DNA from: Bretschneidera sinensis
Taxonomy: Eukaryota; Streptophyta; Magnoliopsida; Brassicales; Akaniaceae
Reading direction: 5' to 3'
Length of the DNA stretch: 64,000 nt
Assembly (NCBI GenBank): GCA_023935145.1
Contig: CM043697.1
Span: 57,612,501-57,676,500, forward strand
The number at the start of each line of letters is the position of its first letter. Within the stretch, counting starts at the first letter, position 1. The translations under genes and the position numbers were made by a program. The notes beneath the pieces were generated by a model. The model ran no database searches, was not told the DNA's origin, and saw nothing but the letters and a program-made list of their open reading frames with translations. Positions 43,801-55,783 of the stretch are shown here, in pieces.

Positions 43801-44762
43801 CAATACATTATCTAACTTAGAATCTTCTTTTCATTCTTCATCTTGAAACAATTCTTGCTTAATTAGTGATGATTTTCATTAACATTACTAACTCGCCTTC
43901 CTCTACTACAAAATTACCTTTGGTAGACTATTATATCATTATCCCTTGTACACTAAAGCTTCTTTCTATCCTTATTGCTTCTTCTTTTGCTCTGCACTAG
44001 TTATTTCCCCAGTCCCTTCTATCACCCCATCATTTTCACTTCCAAAACTAGGATCCATATCATCCCTTCCTCCTTTTATACCATTATCTTCTTTAAGTTG
44101 AATCTTTTCAAATCATTATCTATCTGAATGATAACTGGATCAATATATATATATCACAAGTGTAGGATTTCAATGTGAATATTCTTAATCTCGTGAATCT
44201 CCATAGATGGATATTGAACACCTAATATATAGATAGAAAGAAGGTGATGCATATCTTAAATCCTCAACTCTTTAATAGCGCAATGGAAAACTTTAGTAAT
44301 CTCAAGCAATAGAGCAATCTACTTAGAAAACCATTATATGTTTTCTAACAGACTAACCTCAATGGGAGAGCTAACCCTTCAACAGCGGATCTTGACAAAA
44401 AAATTTGAAGGGATTGAATTTAAGAATAAAATTGCATATATGTACCTTTTAATTATATATAACAAAAATACATTTCTCAGGTATAAAATATACACTATGA
44501 TTAACCAAGTAAAAACAAAGTTATAGATATCCAACTTTTACAATACGTTTATAAACAATAAGACTCAAAACACCACAAAAGTGCAAAAAATACATCTGAG
44601 CCAAGACATCTACTTAATTTGCTAAAAATATAACATGGTAAGCAATATGCAGCATCTTTTGAAGGAGAATACTCTAACAAAGAAAGAAAGAGACCAAACC
44701 AAGAAGATTGAAATTAACTAGGATGATCTTCTCGTTTAGAAAGAGAATATGTTGAGAGATAT

Positions 44763-45575
44763 TGTTGGAAAATCACCTTCTTGCGGAATCCCAGGTTGTG
44801 ATCTTTCCAAACACCCAAGTCCACAATGACTTGTAAGAAACAGGAATCAAACAATCAAAGAAAGAACATAAGAAATTGTTATCGAGGTTCGGCAATGTGC
44901 CTACGTCCCCGTAAGCTCCTCTGAGCTCTTTGCACTAAATCAATGGAGTTCTTACAATTACAGCAACACCTCTTCAAGAACCCTCTTGTTCTTTAAGAAC
45001 GAAACAAGAGAAAAAGAAAGTGATAATGACTAAATGTTTCCCTAGAATTTTCCTCAAGAAAATTTAAATTACGAAGCCCTTGAATCCCAAATCTATACTA
45101 CTCTCTCTCTAAACAACTAACCTCTCTTGAATGAGTCTCTCTTGTGTTTAGTGTCTTTGTACTCTCACACACCATGTGTCCTATTTCACACACATTCACA
45201 TGTTTTATCATGAACTGCTCCTAGATGATCCTTTATATAGTGCGACCACTTCTTGAACCAATCTTGAAGTCAATCTCCACCCTTAGATCTTAAAGACCAA
45301 TCAATCATAGCCTTTCAACAAGTCTAAGTGATCTTGTGCATTTTAATCAAGTCCCATGCACCATCTCAAAGTGCTGAAAAATTGGTGTCAAGTGTGCTTC
45401 GTGTTGAGGCTCGAACAGGGCGTGCTGAGGCTCAGAACAGGGGAAACTTGCTACCTTGGACCAGCCGCGGTGTGCACCTAAAGGAGAACTTCCTCCACTT
45501 GCTGGAGGCCACGGCACACAACCTGGACCTAATGCTGAACTTTTCATCCGTTTAATTCTTTGGCAAATCCCAACA
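44763..45575 (-). repeat. Copia A-type solo LTR (813 bp), diverged
   Basis: TGTTGG to CCCAACA, aligned with the LTR at 2476-3442 (shared GGTGATCTT..CCAAACACCCAAGTC and GAGGTTCGGCAATGT words). The flanks GATAT and GATGT are a near-perfect 5-base target duplication. A TATA box is at 45232-45240 on the minus strand. Confidence 0.85.
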
Positions 45576-45582
45576 GATGTAT

Positions 45583-45871
45583 TTAATAAGTCCTCGCCTT
45601 CATAAAATCTATTCGTATTTCATCCATTTGATTAACCAAATATTTCCACATTTGTGGATGTAACCTCGAGTCACATTCTAAAGAATTAATGTCAATTTCT
45701 TTAGATGTGATCCTTGAAGATTTAGAAGAAAGCTTCTCGGGTTCAATCCTTAAAGACTTTAAAGGACACCCTTCAAGACTTGACGAATCTAAATTATATA
45801 TCGAACGTAAATTTTCTTTTGGTGTCTTAAGATCATTCCTCATGAAAATTAAATCTTATGCTAAACCATAA
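45583..45871 (-). pseudogene. N-terminal remnant of a hAT transposase (TTF/ZMYM1-like)
   Basis: The frame has a polar start, then EIDINSLECDSRLHPQMWKY and VNQMDEIRIDFMKA before it ends. The order 'D-P-G-R, W-Y, N, R-Y, G-P' precedes the TTF-type zinc finger in plant hAT-family proteins, and I read this as a decayed form of it. The finger, catalytic domain and dimerisation domain are absent; the solo LTR begins eight bases beyond the stop. Confidence 0.42.
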
Positions 45872-47500
45872 TTTGTTTTATGTGTTTAACATATAAAATT
45901 AAGCTGCATATATACAAATATCATTTTTCAATAAATATAAGAAAATTAAATAGGCAACTAAAACAAATTAGTTTTAAAAAATTCATCATAAAGATATGAG
46001 ATTAAAGATACCTAAATCTAACATATTCCATAACCACATAGATTAAAACAATACAAGCTAATTTTAATTGAAATAAAGAGACGTGAGATGTAAATATACC
46101 TATTTAAGCATTGAGAGATGAGGCTTAATGGAGACTTAGAAATGATGAATTCGACGACAACCGACAAGAAGTAATGAGTAAAACATTGTTGTCTTCGATT
46201 TGCCATTGTCGATGAGTGAGTTTGAACTTTAAAAAATGATATTATTAAAGGAGGCAAACCAAATTCTAAATTTTGAATTATAAAACTAAGTTAGACGAAA
46301 ATTACCTTTTAAACTCTTAACTAATAACATCCTATATGAATAAAAAAAAAGAATATTATCTTAAAAAAATATAATTACATCCTAAGTCATACTAAAAATG
46401 CAACAAGAAACTAGGAACATACCTGCTAGTTTCATTTCAAATTATAAAACTACACATAAATAAGTCTGTTATAGAAAAAAAATCAGTATTGTGAAAATTA
46501 AATCTCCAAGTCAATTTGTTGTCGAATCAAACTCAACTTCTAACAAAAAAAATAATGTTGTTGTGTATGATGGTCATTTAAAACCATCAATATATCTCTA
46601 TATATAATTTTTGTATCTAAATTGAACCAAAAAACCAATTAACAATTGTCACAGAATATCATACCTACCCATCAAGGCAACAATGATTCTCTCGAACTAC
46701 AATATTGTACCAAGAGTTATAGTTATGATTCTATTAGGTATTTGGGTAAAATTATAGATAATCTCAATTCTTAATCTTAGTTACCAACTTGAGCAAAACT
46801 CTCTTGCTCTCATCAGTTAAATTATGTATTTATATACCATTATACCAAGCAATTCTATAGTCTATAGATAATAGATTACCCAAAAATAGAGAGCAAAAAA
46901 CAAATAACTGTTATCTGCTATAAGCCTATAAATTGAGATTTATAATAAACCAAATAAATGGTCATGTGGAAGATAAAAAAGAAACGAATGTAAATTTACC
47001 GAAAAATTGGTCAAAGGTAGCCTGCGATGAAGAAAACAACAGCTGGGAGTATATGGCAGAGTGAGAGTGAAAAGTGAGAAAAAAAAAGGTTTAGATTTGA
47101 GAATTGGGACCACTAAGGGGTCAAATATATTATTTAATTTTTATTTTTTAAGTTAAAACCTAAAAAACTTTCAAAAGATTGTAGGGGCCATGGCTTATCT
47201 TACTTAAGTTTCACCATTGTAACCCTTATGTGCAAAGTGATCCAATGGCTCGTCCCTCACATGACCAATGATAAACTATAGCCTACATTAGTTAACCCAC
47301 ATTAGGCACAATAGAGTATTAAGCTCACTGTAAATAGAATGATTTATTGGGATCTTCTTTAAGTCTCACTTGATAAACCAACACTTAGCTGGTTTTGTGG
47401 CAAAACTCAATAGACCCCAATTAATGTAAGCCCAACAAAAAAAAAAAGATAATTCTAACAACAAGCTTGTTGCTAAATATAAAGCTATTGAATCTTTATA
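45872..47500. other. AT-rich region without recognisable genes
   Basis: May hold the former 5' part of the hAT element. Around 47150-47200 GGGGCCATGG lies in a setting common at the ends of such elements, but no inverted ends were found. Confidence 0.4.
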
Positions 47501-47700
47501 TCATCTTTTCCATCAAGAATTGAAAACCCCAAGATTTAGAAGAAAATCAGAGTTGGCCATCATCTTCTCCATCAAGAACTAAAAAGCCCAAGATTTTGAG
47601 AAAAATCAAGAGCTGTTCATCATCTTCTCCATCAAGAAATGAAAACCCCAAGATTCAAAAAACTAAAACACCTAAGATTTAGAAGAAAAAAAAAATTCAA
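47501..47700 (+). repeat. 60-bp tandem repeat, about three units
   Basis: TCATCTTCTCCATCAAGAA or a variant starts at 47501, 47560 and 47620, each followed by GAAAACCCCAAGATT or close. Confidence 0.85.
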
Positions 47701-48115
47701 AAACTGATCATCATTAGATTTAACTTGATCCTGCTGCAACTGATTGAATCTTATCAAATTTGACCAGAAATGAATCGATCCGGTCAAATCCGATAGTTGC
47801 AGCATATATACCTCGTGGTAAAAAAAACTTGAAGAAGAGATATAAAAAAAAAAGTTTAGATCCATTTGGGAGAACTAAAATTTATGGGTTTTTCATAAAT
47901 TAATTATGAATTGGGAGAACTAAAATTAAAATGACTTTTTTTTTTTTGGATTTTTGTCAAAAAAGTAAAACAAACATGAAAAATAAATGATTTGGATTTA
48001 ATTTGGTTGAAAATATCAGTTTATAATGGGTATTATTATCTTTTCATGATTTTTGTTCAATTTTAACAGATCCATTGAGCCAACTATGGTCAAAGTAGGT
48101 AAGTGTATATTAGAT

Positions 48116-48120
48116 AAAAC
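48116..48120. repeat. Target duplication, left of the split solo LTR
   Basis: AAAAC, identical to 55779-55783. Confidence 0.8.
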
Positions 48121-48726
48121 TATAATGACCTATCCCCGAGTGGGCCCTATCCGAGAAGGTATCATCACCTTTCAGCTTTGAACACCCCGATCTATATGCA
48201 AACATACAAAATTTACAAGACAAATAACATTCTTTTCAAGCATCATAAAATTTCACAACACTTATATGTACATTCAATACACTTTTTAATACATCAAACT
48301 AAGTCTTAGAATCCCAGAAAAGGTAAAACCTTCATGTTTTACCCTTAAAGTATACTTTTACAAAAACTAGACTAAGACAAAACTTAAACCTTCAAAGAAA
48401 CCCAAGAGGTGAGGATGTCGTGGACTAGAACCTTACTAAGGTCTTCTTTCAACTCTGATCATAAGTCTTTTATTATTTTCCTAAAATGTTAGTAAAAAGA
48501 ATAAAGGAGTGAGCTATAAAGCTCAATGAGAAACACTTTATAAGAAGTAATCGTATTGGAGGAATTTATCATTTTAATTATAACTATATCATATGAATTA
48601 TTAAATTGCTAAGTACAAGTAATATAATTTTTGAATTTCCTCCAATTAGTTCTCTCAGTTTCTTAATAAGAAGAAAATGCCTTTAATATAATAATTAGTT
48701 TATATCCTCATAATAAATTTCAAACA

Positions 48727-48897
48727 TGTTAACAATTCACTTTCTTTATAACTGTGCTTCCTATTTTGTAGTTTCCTGGTTTCCTTTATTATAAGATAAT
48801 ACAATATAAATACCAATGGGGGAGAGTAACAAATGAGTTTTTTCTCTCATCATCCATTCTCCTATAACATTTCTTTCCTCTTCTTCCTTTATTTTAA
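48727..48897 (+). repeat. 5' LTR of copia C (171 bp)
   Basis: TGTTAACAATTCAC to TTATTTTAA; the terminal CA is changed. A TATA-like ACAATATAAATACCA is near 48801-48815. Confidence 0.9.
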
Positions 48898-48900
48898 ACT

Positions 48901-48912
48901 TGGTATTAGAGC
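48901..48912 (+). other. Primer-binding site of copia C
   Basis: TGGTATTAGAGC, one C-to-T change from the tRNA-iMet type site. Confidence 0.85.
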
Positions 48913-48968
48913 AGGTTTTTTCCTTTAAGGTTCTCAAAAAATAAAAAATATAAAAAGTTGACGTTATC

Positions 48969-50440
48969 ATGACGACAACGTCAACGTCGTCAAATGGGGT
49001 TGAGAATCTACCAGCAGGAGCGACTCTTTGAGAAGAACAAAATCCATAAATCAATTTTATGATCCGATTACTCTAGATCCATCGATTTGTGTATTTTCTC
49101 TAAAAAACTTTCTTCATTTTTTTTTTGGAATTTTGCTTAATCTATTTAATCAGATGCTTGGATCATGGTTCAACCACCACAAAATGGTGCGCCTAAAGCG
49201 TAGGTATGTCTCTAAAAAAAAATTTGACACTCGATCATGATTTGGAAGCGTTTTAATGGCCATTTTGCTACTTTTTCTGATCGATGGTGCTACTTTTCGG
49301 GCTGTTTGGCTATTTTTTATTAGTGAAGCTGTAATTAGATATGTTTTGTGGTTTTGGAGTAGTTCGTTGGATCTTTGTTAGGCATTTTCACAGTTCATCA
49401 ACATGTATTGCTTGATCAGGGGTTAATAGGATCTTTATTTGAGTTTTATTTTCCTTATTTTGGTGGCTGATCTGGTTTACGTAGTTATTTTTTATTGGTT
49501 GTTTTGAAATCTGCTTTTTTTAAGCCTAATCCCAATGTTTGAGGATAGTTTAATCTCACAAAGTTCGGGTAATGGGGGTATGGTCCTAGGCACTATCCCC
49601 AATGACACACCCACTCTACAAATTACTTCAATCAAGCTCAATGAAAAAAAACTACCTTACTTGGTCACGGTCAGTTACTCTTTTCCTTAAAAGAAATGAA
49701 AAATGGGATATCTTATGTGTAGTATTAAGGAACCATCCAAGGATGATCCATTGTATGGGAAATAAGAATAAAAAATTTTCATGATCATGTCTTGGTTGTT
49801 GAATGCCATGGAACTTAATATTAGCAGCAGCCTCATGTTCTTAGACTCTACTAAAGATATTTGGAATGTTGTTTCCAAGACTTAATCTAAGGCTGAAAAC
49901 TCTGCCCAGATATTCGAGTTAAAGTAGTAAATACATGACATGATTCAAAAGGAATTATTAGTCTCTACTTATTTTAACCAGCTTCATAAATTATGGCATG
50001 AATTGGATCTTTATTAAGATCTCCATGTGGTGTGCACTGCATATGCATAAAAGATCAAAAAATGATTATATCAAGAGACGGTGTTTGAATTTCTTGTTAG
50101 GTTATGACTTGAGTTTGACCAAGTTCGGGTTCAGATTCTAGGTAAAGAACCTTTGCCATCCCTTTCAAAGGTTTTTGTCTATGTTTAGAATGAGGAAAGT
50201 CAACAGAGTGTGATGCTTCATCTTGTGTCTCTTCCTATATCCATGCCTCTTCAGCACTGGTTTCATCTTCCTATCGCCCCTCATAGACTACACAAGTAGA
50301 TAAGAAAGATAAGTTATTTTGTGATCATTGTAAAGAGTGGCATACGAGGGATACTTGTTGGCAGCTCATGGTTGTCCAACTAATAGAAGTAGAGGTGGTG
50401 GTCGTGTTAGTGGTACTTCTTGACTAGCTAATAGTGGCTC
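48969..50440 (+). pseudogene. Copia C gag
   Basis: ATG 48969 starts MTTTSTSSNGVENLP, a usual kind of copia gag start, and soon hits a stop. The region 49200-49560 does not read as gag; it starts at AG/GTATGT, like a splice donor, and could be an intron or an insertion. The UBN2 core resumes at about 49560: ITSIKLN, NYLTWSRSVTLFLKRNEKW, then in other frames SWLLNAME, IWDVVSKT and YFNQLHKLWHELDLY. A knuckle remnant (CDHCKEWHTRDTCW) is at about 50318-50360, with its spacing kept. Confidence 0.85.
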
Positions 50441-50639
50441 TAAACCCTCTCATGCTTATTATACTGTATATGTAAATGAGACTCCATCTGATGGTATTTT
50501 TATGGAATTTAAATTGGGATCTTTGAGTTAGGATAAGATTCACACTATTCGGTGTCTGATAACTAAATTGGATACGTCATCTGTATCCATTTCTTCTTAT
50601 GCTCATTTAGGTAATTTTGCTATGGCTCTCAAAGCATCC

Positions 50640-50900
50640 TTCGATTCCTTTAATCCTTGGGTCATTAACTCAAGGCCACTGATTATATGACTGGTGAGTC
50701 TACTGAATTTATTTTCTATACCACTTGTTCGGGTAAAGATAAATTTAGACTTATTGATGGTTCTTTATCCTCTATTTTGGGCAAAAGTTCAATTCCTGTT
50801 TCTTTTGAGATGATGTTATTTTTGTTTTACATGTTCCAAATATCGCTACTAAACTTTTATCTGTTAATTATACTACACAATCTCTTAATCATAGTGTGAC
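50640..50900 (+). pseudogene. Copia C protease, catalytic Asp lost
   Basis: The active-site segment reads WVINS (50655-50675) where the family has Asp before Ser; the Asn codon is AAC. A one-base loss follows, and the reading continues as ATDYMTGESTEF and KFRLIDGSLSSILG. The protease normally cuts the gag-pol precursor. Confidence 0.78.
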
Positions 50901-50929
50901 ATTTTTCCCTTCTCATTGCATCTTTCAGG

Positions 50930-51935
50930 ACCTAATAACAGGGAGAATGCTTGGCAGTGGTAAAGAAAGGGATAACCTTTATTATCTGGATTCTGCTATC
51001 TCTGAGTTGGCTCAGGTGATGCAAGCTCATCATTTTATCAGTCATGAGAGTTCTTCTAATTTAGTATGATTATGGCATAGATTCTTAGGATATCCACATT
51101 TTGCTTTGTTGAAACGTTTATTTCCATATTTATTTTCTTATTTAGATGTATCTTCATTTCAATGTGATACTTGTGAGTTTGCTAAACATCATCGTGTTAC
51201 ATTTCCATTAAGTTTTAATAAAAGTTATATGCCATTTACTATTGTTCATACTGATGCTTGGGGTCCCTCTCATACTGTATCCACCTCTGGTTTTTGATGG
51301 TTTGTGACCTTTACTGATGATTGTTCTAGTACCACATGGATTTATCTTATGAAAGCGAAAATTGAGGTGTTTTCTATCTTTAAAATCTTTCATCATGTGG
51401 TTCAAAATTGGTTTAATACCACCATCAAAATTGTTCGTTCTGACAATTGCAAAGAGTATTTTAACAGTGGCATTTCTTCGTACTTGGAGGAATATAGCAT
51501 AATTCATCAATCCACTTGTGTCAGAACTCCTCAATAAAATAGTATTGTTAAACATAAAAATCTCCATCTTCTGGAGGTTACAAGATCTCTTATGTTTCAA
51601 ATGCATGTTCCCAAACCTTATTGGGGTGATGCTGTGTTGACAATTGCATATCTCATAAATCGTTTCCCTTCTAAGGTACTTGATTTTAAAACACCACTTG
51701 AGACATTGTCCCCACCATCTATGTCTACTCATTTTATTGTTCCTCCACAAGTTTTTGGTTGTACTTGTTTTGTTCATGTTCACAATCAATCTCGTGATAA
51801 ATTAGATCTTTGTTCCCTTAAATGTGTTTTTCTTGGTTATTCATCTACTGAAAAAGGCTATAAGAGTTTTCATCCTCCTTCTAGTCAACATTTTGTTTCT
51901 ATTGATATGACATTCTGTGAATCTCATCCATAATT
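50930..51935 (+). pseudogene. Copia C pre-integrase and integrase, catalytic Glu lost
   Basis: Pre-integrase: LWHRFLGYPHFALLKRL and CDTCEFAKHHRVTFP (HHCC kept). Core: HTDAWGPS (first Asp), RSDNCKEYF (second Asp), VRTPQ, stop, then VKHKNLHLLEVTRSL, where the catalytic Glu is Lys (AAA). Then GDAVLTIAYLINRFPS and the tail FGCTCFVHVH, KCVFLGYSSTEKGYK. In-frame stops are at 51068, 51296 and 51535. Confidence 0.92.
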
Positions 51936-52383
51936 TTTACCATTTGAGACTCCTCTTAAGGGGGAGCATTTAGGTGAACAAGAATCTTTGTTTCTTGTTC
52001 TTCCTACAATGATGTCTAAGTCCCCTTTAGTGGTTCAAGAGATGAGCAATGAAAAACCAGAAATTAATATTGAGACTGAGCCAATAAATGTGGAACTCAA
52101 GGTATATTCAAAGAGATAGAAGGATAAGATCATTCTTTATACTCCCACTTGCCAATCAGAATCCCAAGAACCAGGTGAGTCCTTTAAAGTACTTGATTTC
52201 CATACTAATCTTGATGCTCTTATTGTCTTTCGTAAAGGTACTAGTACTTGTACTCAGCATCCTATATCAAACTTTGTTTCATTTTTTCATCTCTCATTAT
52301 CTTATCATGATTTTGCATTCCAATTGTCTTCTGCTTCTATTCCTCATAATTGACAAGATGCTTTGAGAGATTCTAGGCTAGAT

Positions 52384-52960
52384 TGGTAGTTAAAGGGTTC
52401 ATTCAGACCTATGGAATTGACTATCAAGAAAATTTTGCACTAGTGGCCAAGATGAACTTTATCAGGGTCCTACTATATTTAGTTGCAAATAAAGGTTGGC
52501 CCTTGCTACAACTAAATGTGAAGAATGCGTTCTTGCATGGAGATTTAGAGGAAGAAGTGTATATGGACATTCTTTTAGGTTTCTCCTCTACTTTAGACTC
52601 AAGAAAATTGTGTTGACTACAAAATCTTTGTATGGATTAAAACAGTCTCATAGGGCATGGTTTTAGCAGTTTTCCTGAGTTATGCTGGTATATGGCTATC
52701 GGCAAAGTCAGAGTGATCACACCTTATTCATCAAGCACTCACTTCAAGGAATGGTAAACTGCTTTGATTGTTTATGTTGATGACATTGTCATAATAGATG
52801 ATGATGACACATAAATGACTAAACTCAAGGCTTATTTAGCGAATGAGTTTAAAATGAAAGATTTAGAGAACTTAAAGTATATTTTTTTTCATAAAGGTAG
52901 CCAGATCAAGGAGAGGTATCTTCATTTCGTAATGGAAGTATGTTCTTGAACTTTCCAAGA
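52384..52960 (+). pseudogene. Copia C reverse transcriptase
   Basis: KGFIQTYGIDYQENFALVAKM, then LLQLNVKNAFLHGDLEEEVYM, where family members have Asp and this copy has Asn in the first catalytic motif (VKNAFL). The YVDD loop is intact (VYVDDIVII, about 52768-52795). Frameshifts near 52615 and 52740. Bases 51936-52383 are the degenerate linker. Confidence 0.9.
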
Positions 52961-52967
52961 AACAAGT

Positions 52968-53636
52968 ATGTTGGGTTGTAAACCGGTTGACATATCAATA
53001 GAGAAGAGTCTAAAACTAGGAGAAGACAACGATAGTGTTCTTGTTGATAAAAGAAAGTATCAAAATTTGGTTGGGAAGCTGATTTATCTTTCTTATACAC
53101 GTCCAGATATTGCTTATGCAATTAGAGTGGTTAGTCAATTTATGCATGCTCAAAGGGAATTTGACATGGAAGTTTTCTCTTGCATTATTCGATACTTAAA
53201 GAGTGCTCATGGGAAGGGTCTTTTGTTCTCTAGACATGATCACATGCGGGTGAAATATTATAAAGATGCAGATTTGACTAGGTTAGTGATTGACAGAAGA
53301 TCAACCTCCGGGTATCTTACTTTTGTGGGTGGTAATATGGTGACATGGATGAGTAAGAAACAAGAGGTTGTGGCCCGATCTAGTGCAGAGGCAGAATTCT
53401 GGGCTATAACCCATGGTATTTGTGAGTTAATTTAGATTCGTATGCTACTACGGGAATTTAAGATTCAATCTAATGGCCCTATGAGGTTGTATTGTGATAA
53501 TAAGGCAGCAATCAACATTGTCCATAATCCTGTTCAGCATGACCGAACTAAGCATATTGTGGTGGATAGACATTTTATCAAGGAGAAGCTTGATTCTGGC
53601 ATGATTTGCCCTTCTTTTGTGAAGACAACAGAGTAG
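52968..53636 (+). pseudogene. Copia C RNase H
   Basis: Nearly continuous: YTRPDIAYAIRVVSQFMH, YYKDADLTR, RRSTSGYLTFVGGNMVTW, SSAEAEFWAITHGICELI, a stop (53433), then LYCDNKAAINIVHNPVQHDR and HIVVDRHFI. The DA/E/D acidic residues of the fold (in KDAD, AEAE and CDNK) are present. Best-kept domain of the element. Confidence 0.93.
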
Positions 53637-53727
53637 TTAGCAGATGTTTTAATAAAAGAGTAGCAAGCAAAATGTTTCATAGTGTCTTAGGCAAGTTGGG
53701 TATGTGTGATATCTATGCACCAACTTG

Positions 53728-53735
53728 AAGGGGAG
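53728..53735 (+). other. Polypurine tract of copia C
   Basis: AAGGGGAG directly before the 3' LTR. Confidence 0.8.
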
Positions 53736-53909
53736 TGTTAACAATTCACTTTCCTTATAACTGTGTTTCCGATTTTGTAGTTTCCTGATTTCCTTTATTG
53801 TAAGATAATACAATATAAATACCAAGGGGGAGAGTAACTAACAAATGAGTTTTTTCTCTCGTCACCCATTATCCTATAACTTTTCTCTCATCTTTTTCCT
53901 TTATTTTCA
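53736..53909 (+). repeat. 3' LTR of copia C (174 bp)
   Basis: TGTTAACAATTCAC to TTATTTTCA. It differs from the 5' LTR by roughly a dozen scattered changes and a few short gaps. Confidence 0.92.
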
Positions 53910-54942
53910 AGTACAATCCTTATCACACTATACATCTCATTAAATCAATGACATATAAGAAACCTCCATCTCAGTACCTTTCTATCATCATAAATAACAT
54001 TCCCACCCTTTACTGGGCCCAACACATCACATACCCCTCATGGGCTAATTACAACACATGCCCCTCATGGACCAATCATTATGATGCATCCTTGAAATGC
54101 AATGCTATGCAATAAAATGCACAATCATATCATTGCCCCTTACTGAACTAATCTCATCATCACGTGGATGTCTCCCCACATATCAGTACATCAAATCATC
54201 ATATCATAACACAACGGATCCCCCTCACCCATTTCTGGGTGGGGTCCTGCTCGTCTAATATCTTTTGGCACCCTTCCACCCCTTATGGGAAGGAACCTAC
54301 CAGCCTTACCCATCACTTGCCTCGTATAACATACCGTCAAAAAATTGCTATCATGCAATATGCATTCATGATGAAATGGTTGCAATCAATCATTCACTAA
54401 TCAATTACATCACTAATTCATAACAATCCAAACAATTATTTTTGTCTTCACACATCGCACATTTCTAATACAACTACCTCAAATTTATCTCTAACTCAAA
54501 TCTTATACATTTATCTCAACCTATATAAAATCCTCATAACATAAATCCTTAATATTTTCATACCAAAATTTTATATACTTACTCTTCATATAATTCTAGT
54601 ATTTATACTTACCCAAGTAAATCATATTTTCATTCTTTATTTCTATTACACAATTTAATAGTCTTACTAAAGGTAAGGCACTCACTTTTTAGAACCAATC
54701 TTAGTCCTGAACCACATCTTTGCCTCTTGATCGATCTTCAATTTATCCTAACAAAACATCATTTAATTACAACAACCAAAACATAAGTAATTAGATATCA
54801 TCAACTCAAGTTAAAGGTCTAAAAACCTTAATTAACTCATTGAGTCATCCTCTAGAACTTAGAACTTAAAAGAAGTAAGAATTTAGAGCGTAAAAACCAA
54901 AAAATAGGGCTACACAGTCGACTGTGAAGCTTTTTGGAAGAC

Positions 54943-54980
54943 AACACAGTCGATTGTCTAAGCTTACAATCGACTGTGTT
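54943..54980. repeat. Perfect 15-bp hairpin in the solo LTR
   Basis: AACACAGTCGATTGT (54943-54957) and its exact reverse complement (54966-54980) enclose CTAAGCTT. Further copies of CAGTCGACTGTG or variants lie at 54914-54927, 55008-55025 and 55027-55040. Confidence 0.88.
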
Positions 54981-55778
54981 GAAGACCTGAAGATTCTACC
55001 TCTTGCAAAGTTGATTGTGCAATCGTCACAGTCAATTGTCCCGAGACCCAATGCCCAAAAAATGCACAAAAATCATCCTTTTTCCTTCTCAAAACTTTTG
55101 GGTCAATCAAGAAACTTTAAACCCTTTAAAAAACAAAGTTTCCTCAAGCTTTAAGTTGAAATTTTACATTACCCATAGCAAAAATCTCAAGTTAATTTCC
55201 TCAAATCACCAAGTTTAACACAAAAACCCATTTGAAACCCAAACTTGTTTTTCTTCAACTTTTTCTCAAGAACACTTGAATTTTCTAAACCCCAAATTCA
55301 AAATCTTGGTTTAAAGACTTACTTGAAAGTTAAAGAGAATGAAGAAAATATTTTTACCTTGAATCTTAGCAAGAAATCCTCTATCTTTTTCTTCCTCTTC
55401 CTCTTCCTCTCCCTTTTTCCTTTTCTTTTCTTTTTCTCTCTTTCTTCTCTCTCTCCCGGATAGTCTAGAGAGTTCCAACACAAAGTGTTGGTCTCCTGCT
55501 CTCTCACCCCTATTTACATTAAAAATTCTTCCTTATTTGCACACTCATCCTTCAACTCTTCTTTTCTTCCATTAAATACCCCAAAACTCTTTAAAAACCT
55601 AACATCTCCCCCAGGAAATCTTTTATTTACCAAACCTCATTTTATTTACTTGCTTCCAAGTTTTTTACAAACCCCAGACGAACTGAATGAAGTTCGAATT
55701 TGAACAAGTACTAAAAAACGCATTGAGGTGTAACCCCATAATTTAAAATATTTAAACTTAAAAATATTGGTCTCTACA

Positions 55779-55783
55779 AAAAC
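55779..55783. repeat. Target duplication, right of the split solo LTR
   Basis: AAAAC, identical to 48116-48120. Beyond it, to 56437, the sequence is AT-rich without recognisable genes. Confidence 0.8.

Larger units (their letters stand above)
48727..53909 (+). mobile_element. Ty1/copia element C, full length, dead
   Basis: Identical-type LTRs of 171 and 174 bp (48727-48897 and 53736-53909), primer site, gag, protease, integrase, reverse transcriptase, RNase H and polypurine tract are present in order, 5.18 kb in all. Stops and frameshifts occur in every domain and catalytic residues of protease and integrase are lost. The 5-base flanks (AAACA and AGTAC) do not match. It lies inside the 48121-55778 LTR and is therefore the younger insertion. 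Confidence 0.93.
48121..55778 (-). repeat. Gypsy-type solo LTR (about 2.48 kb), split by copia C
   Basis: The pieces 48121-48726 and 53910-55778 form one LTR. The plus strand starts TATAATGACC (TG changed to TA) and ends GGTCTCTACA. Perfect 5-base repeats AAAAC flank it. No primer site or coding sequence follows on either side, so this is a solo LTR. Words such as CCCCTTACTG, ACTGGGCCCA and CCCCTCATGG recur through 54000-54160, like the CCGGTT minisatellite of G1 LTRs but in a different sequence. Confidence 0.8.

Noticed and set aside
48722..53914. Target duplication of copia C
   Set aside because: The 5-base flanks AAACA and AGTAC differ and no shifted placement gave a match.
55319..55507. 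Basic R/K/E-rich frame on the minus strand
   Set aside because: It is the complement of a CT-rich tract inside the gypsy solo LTR.
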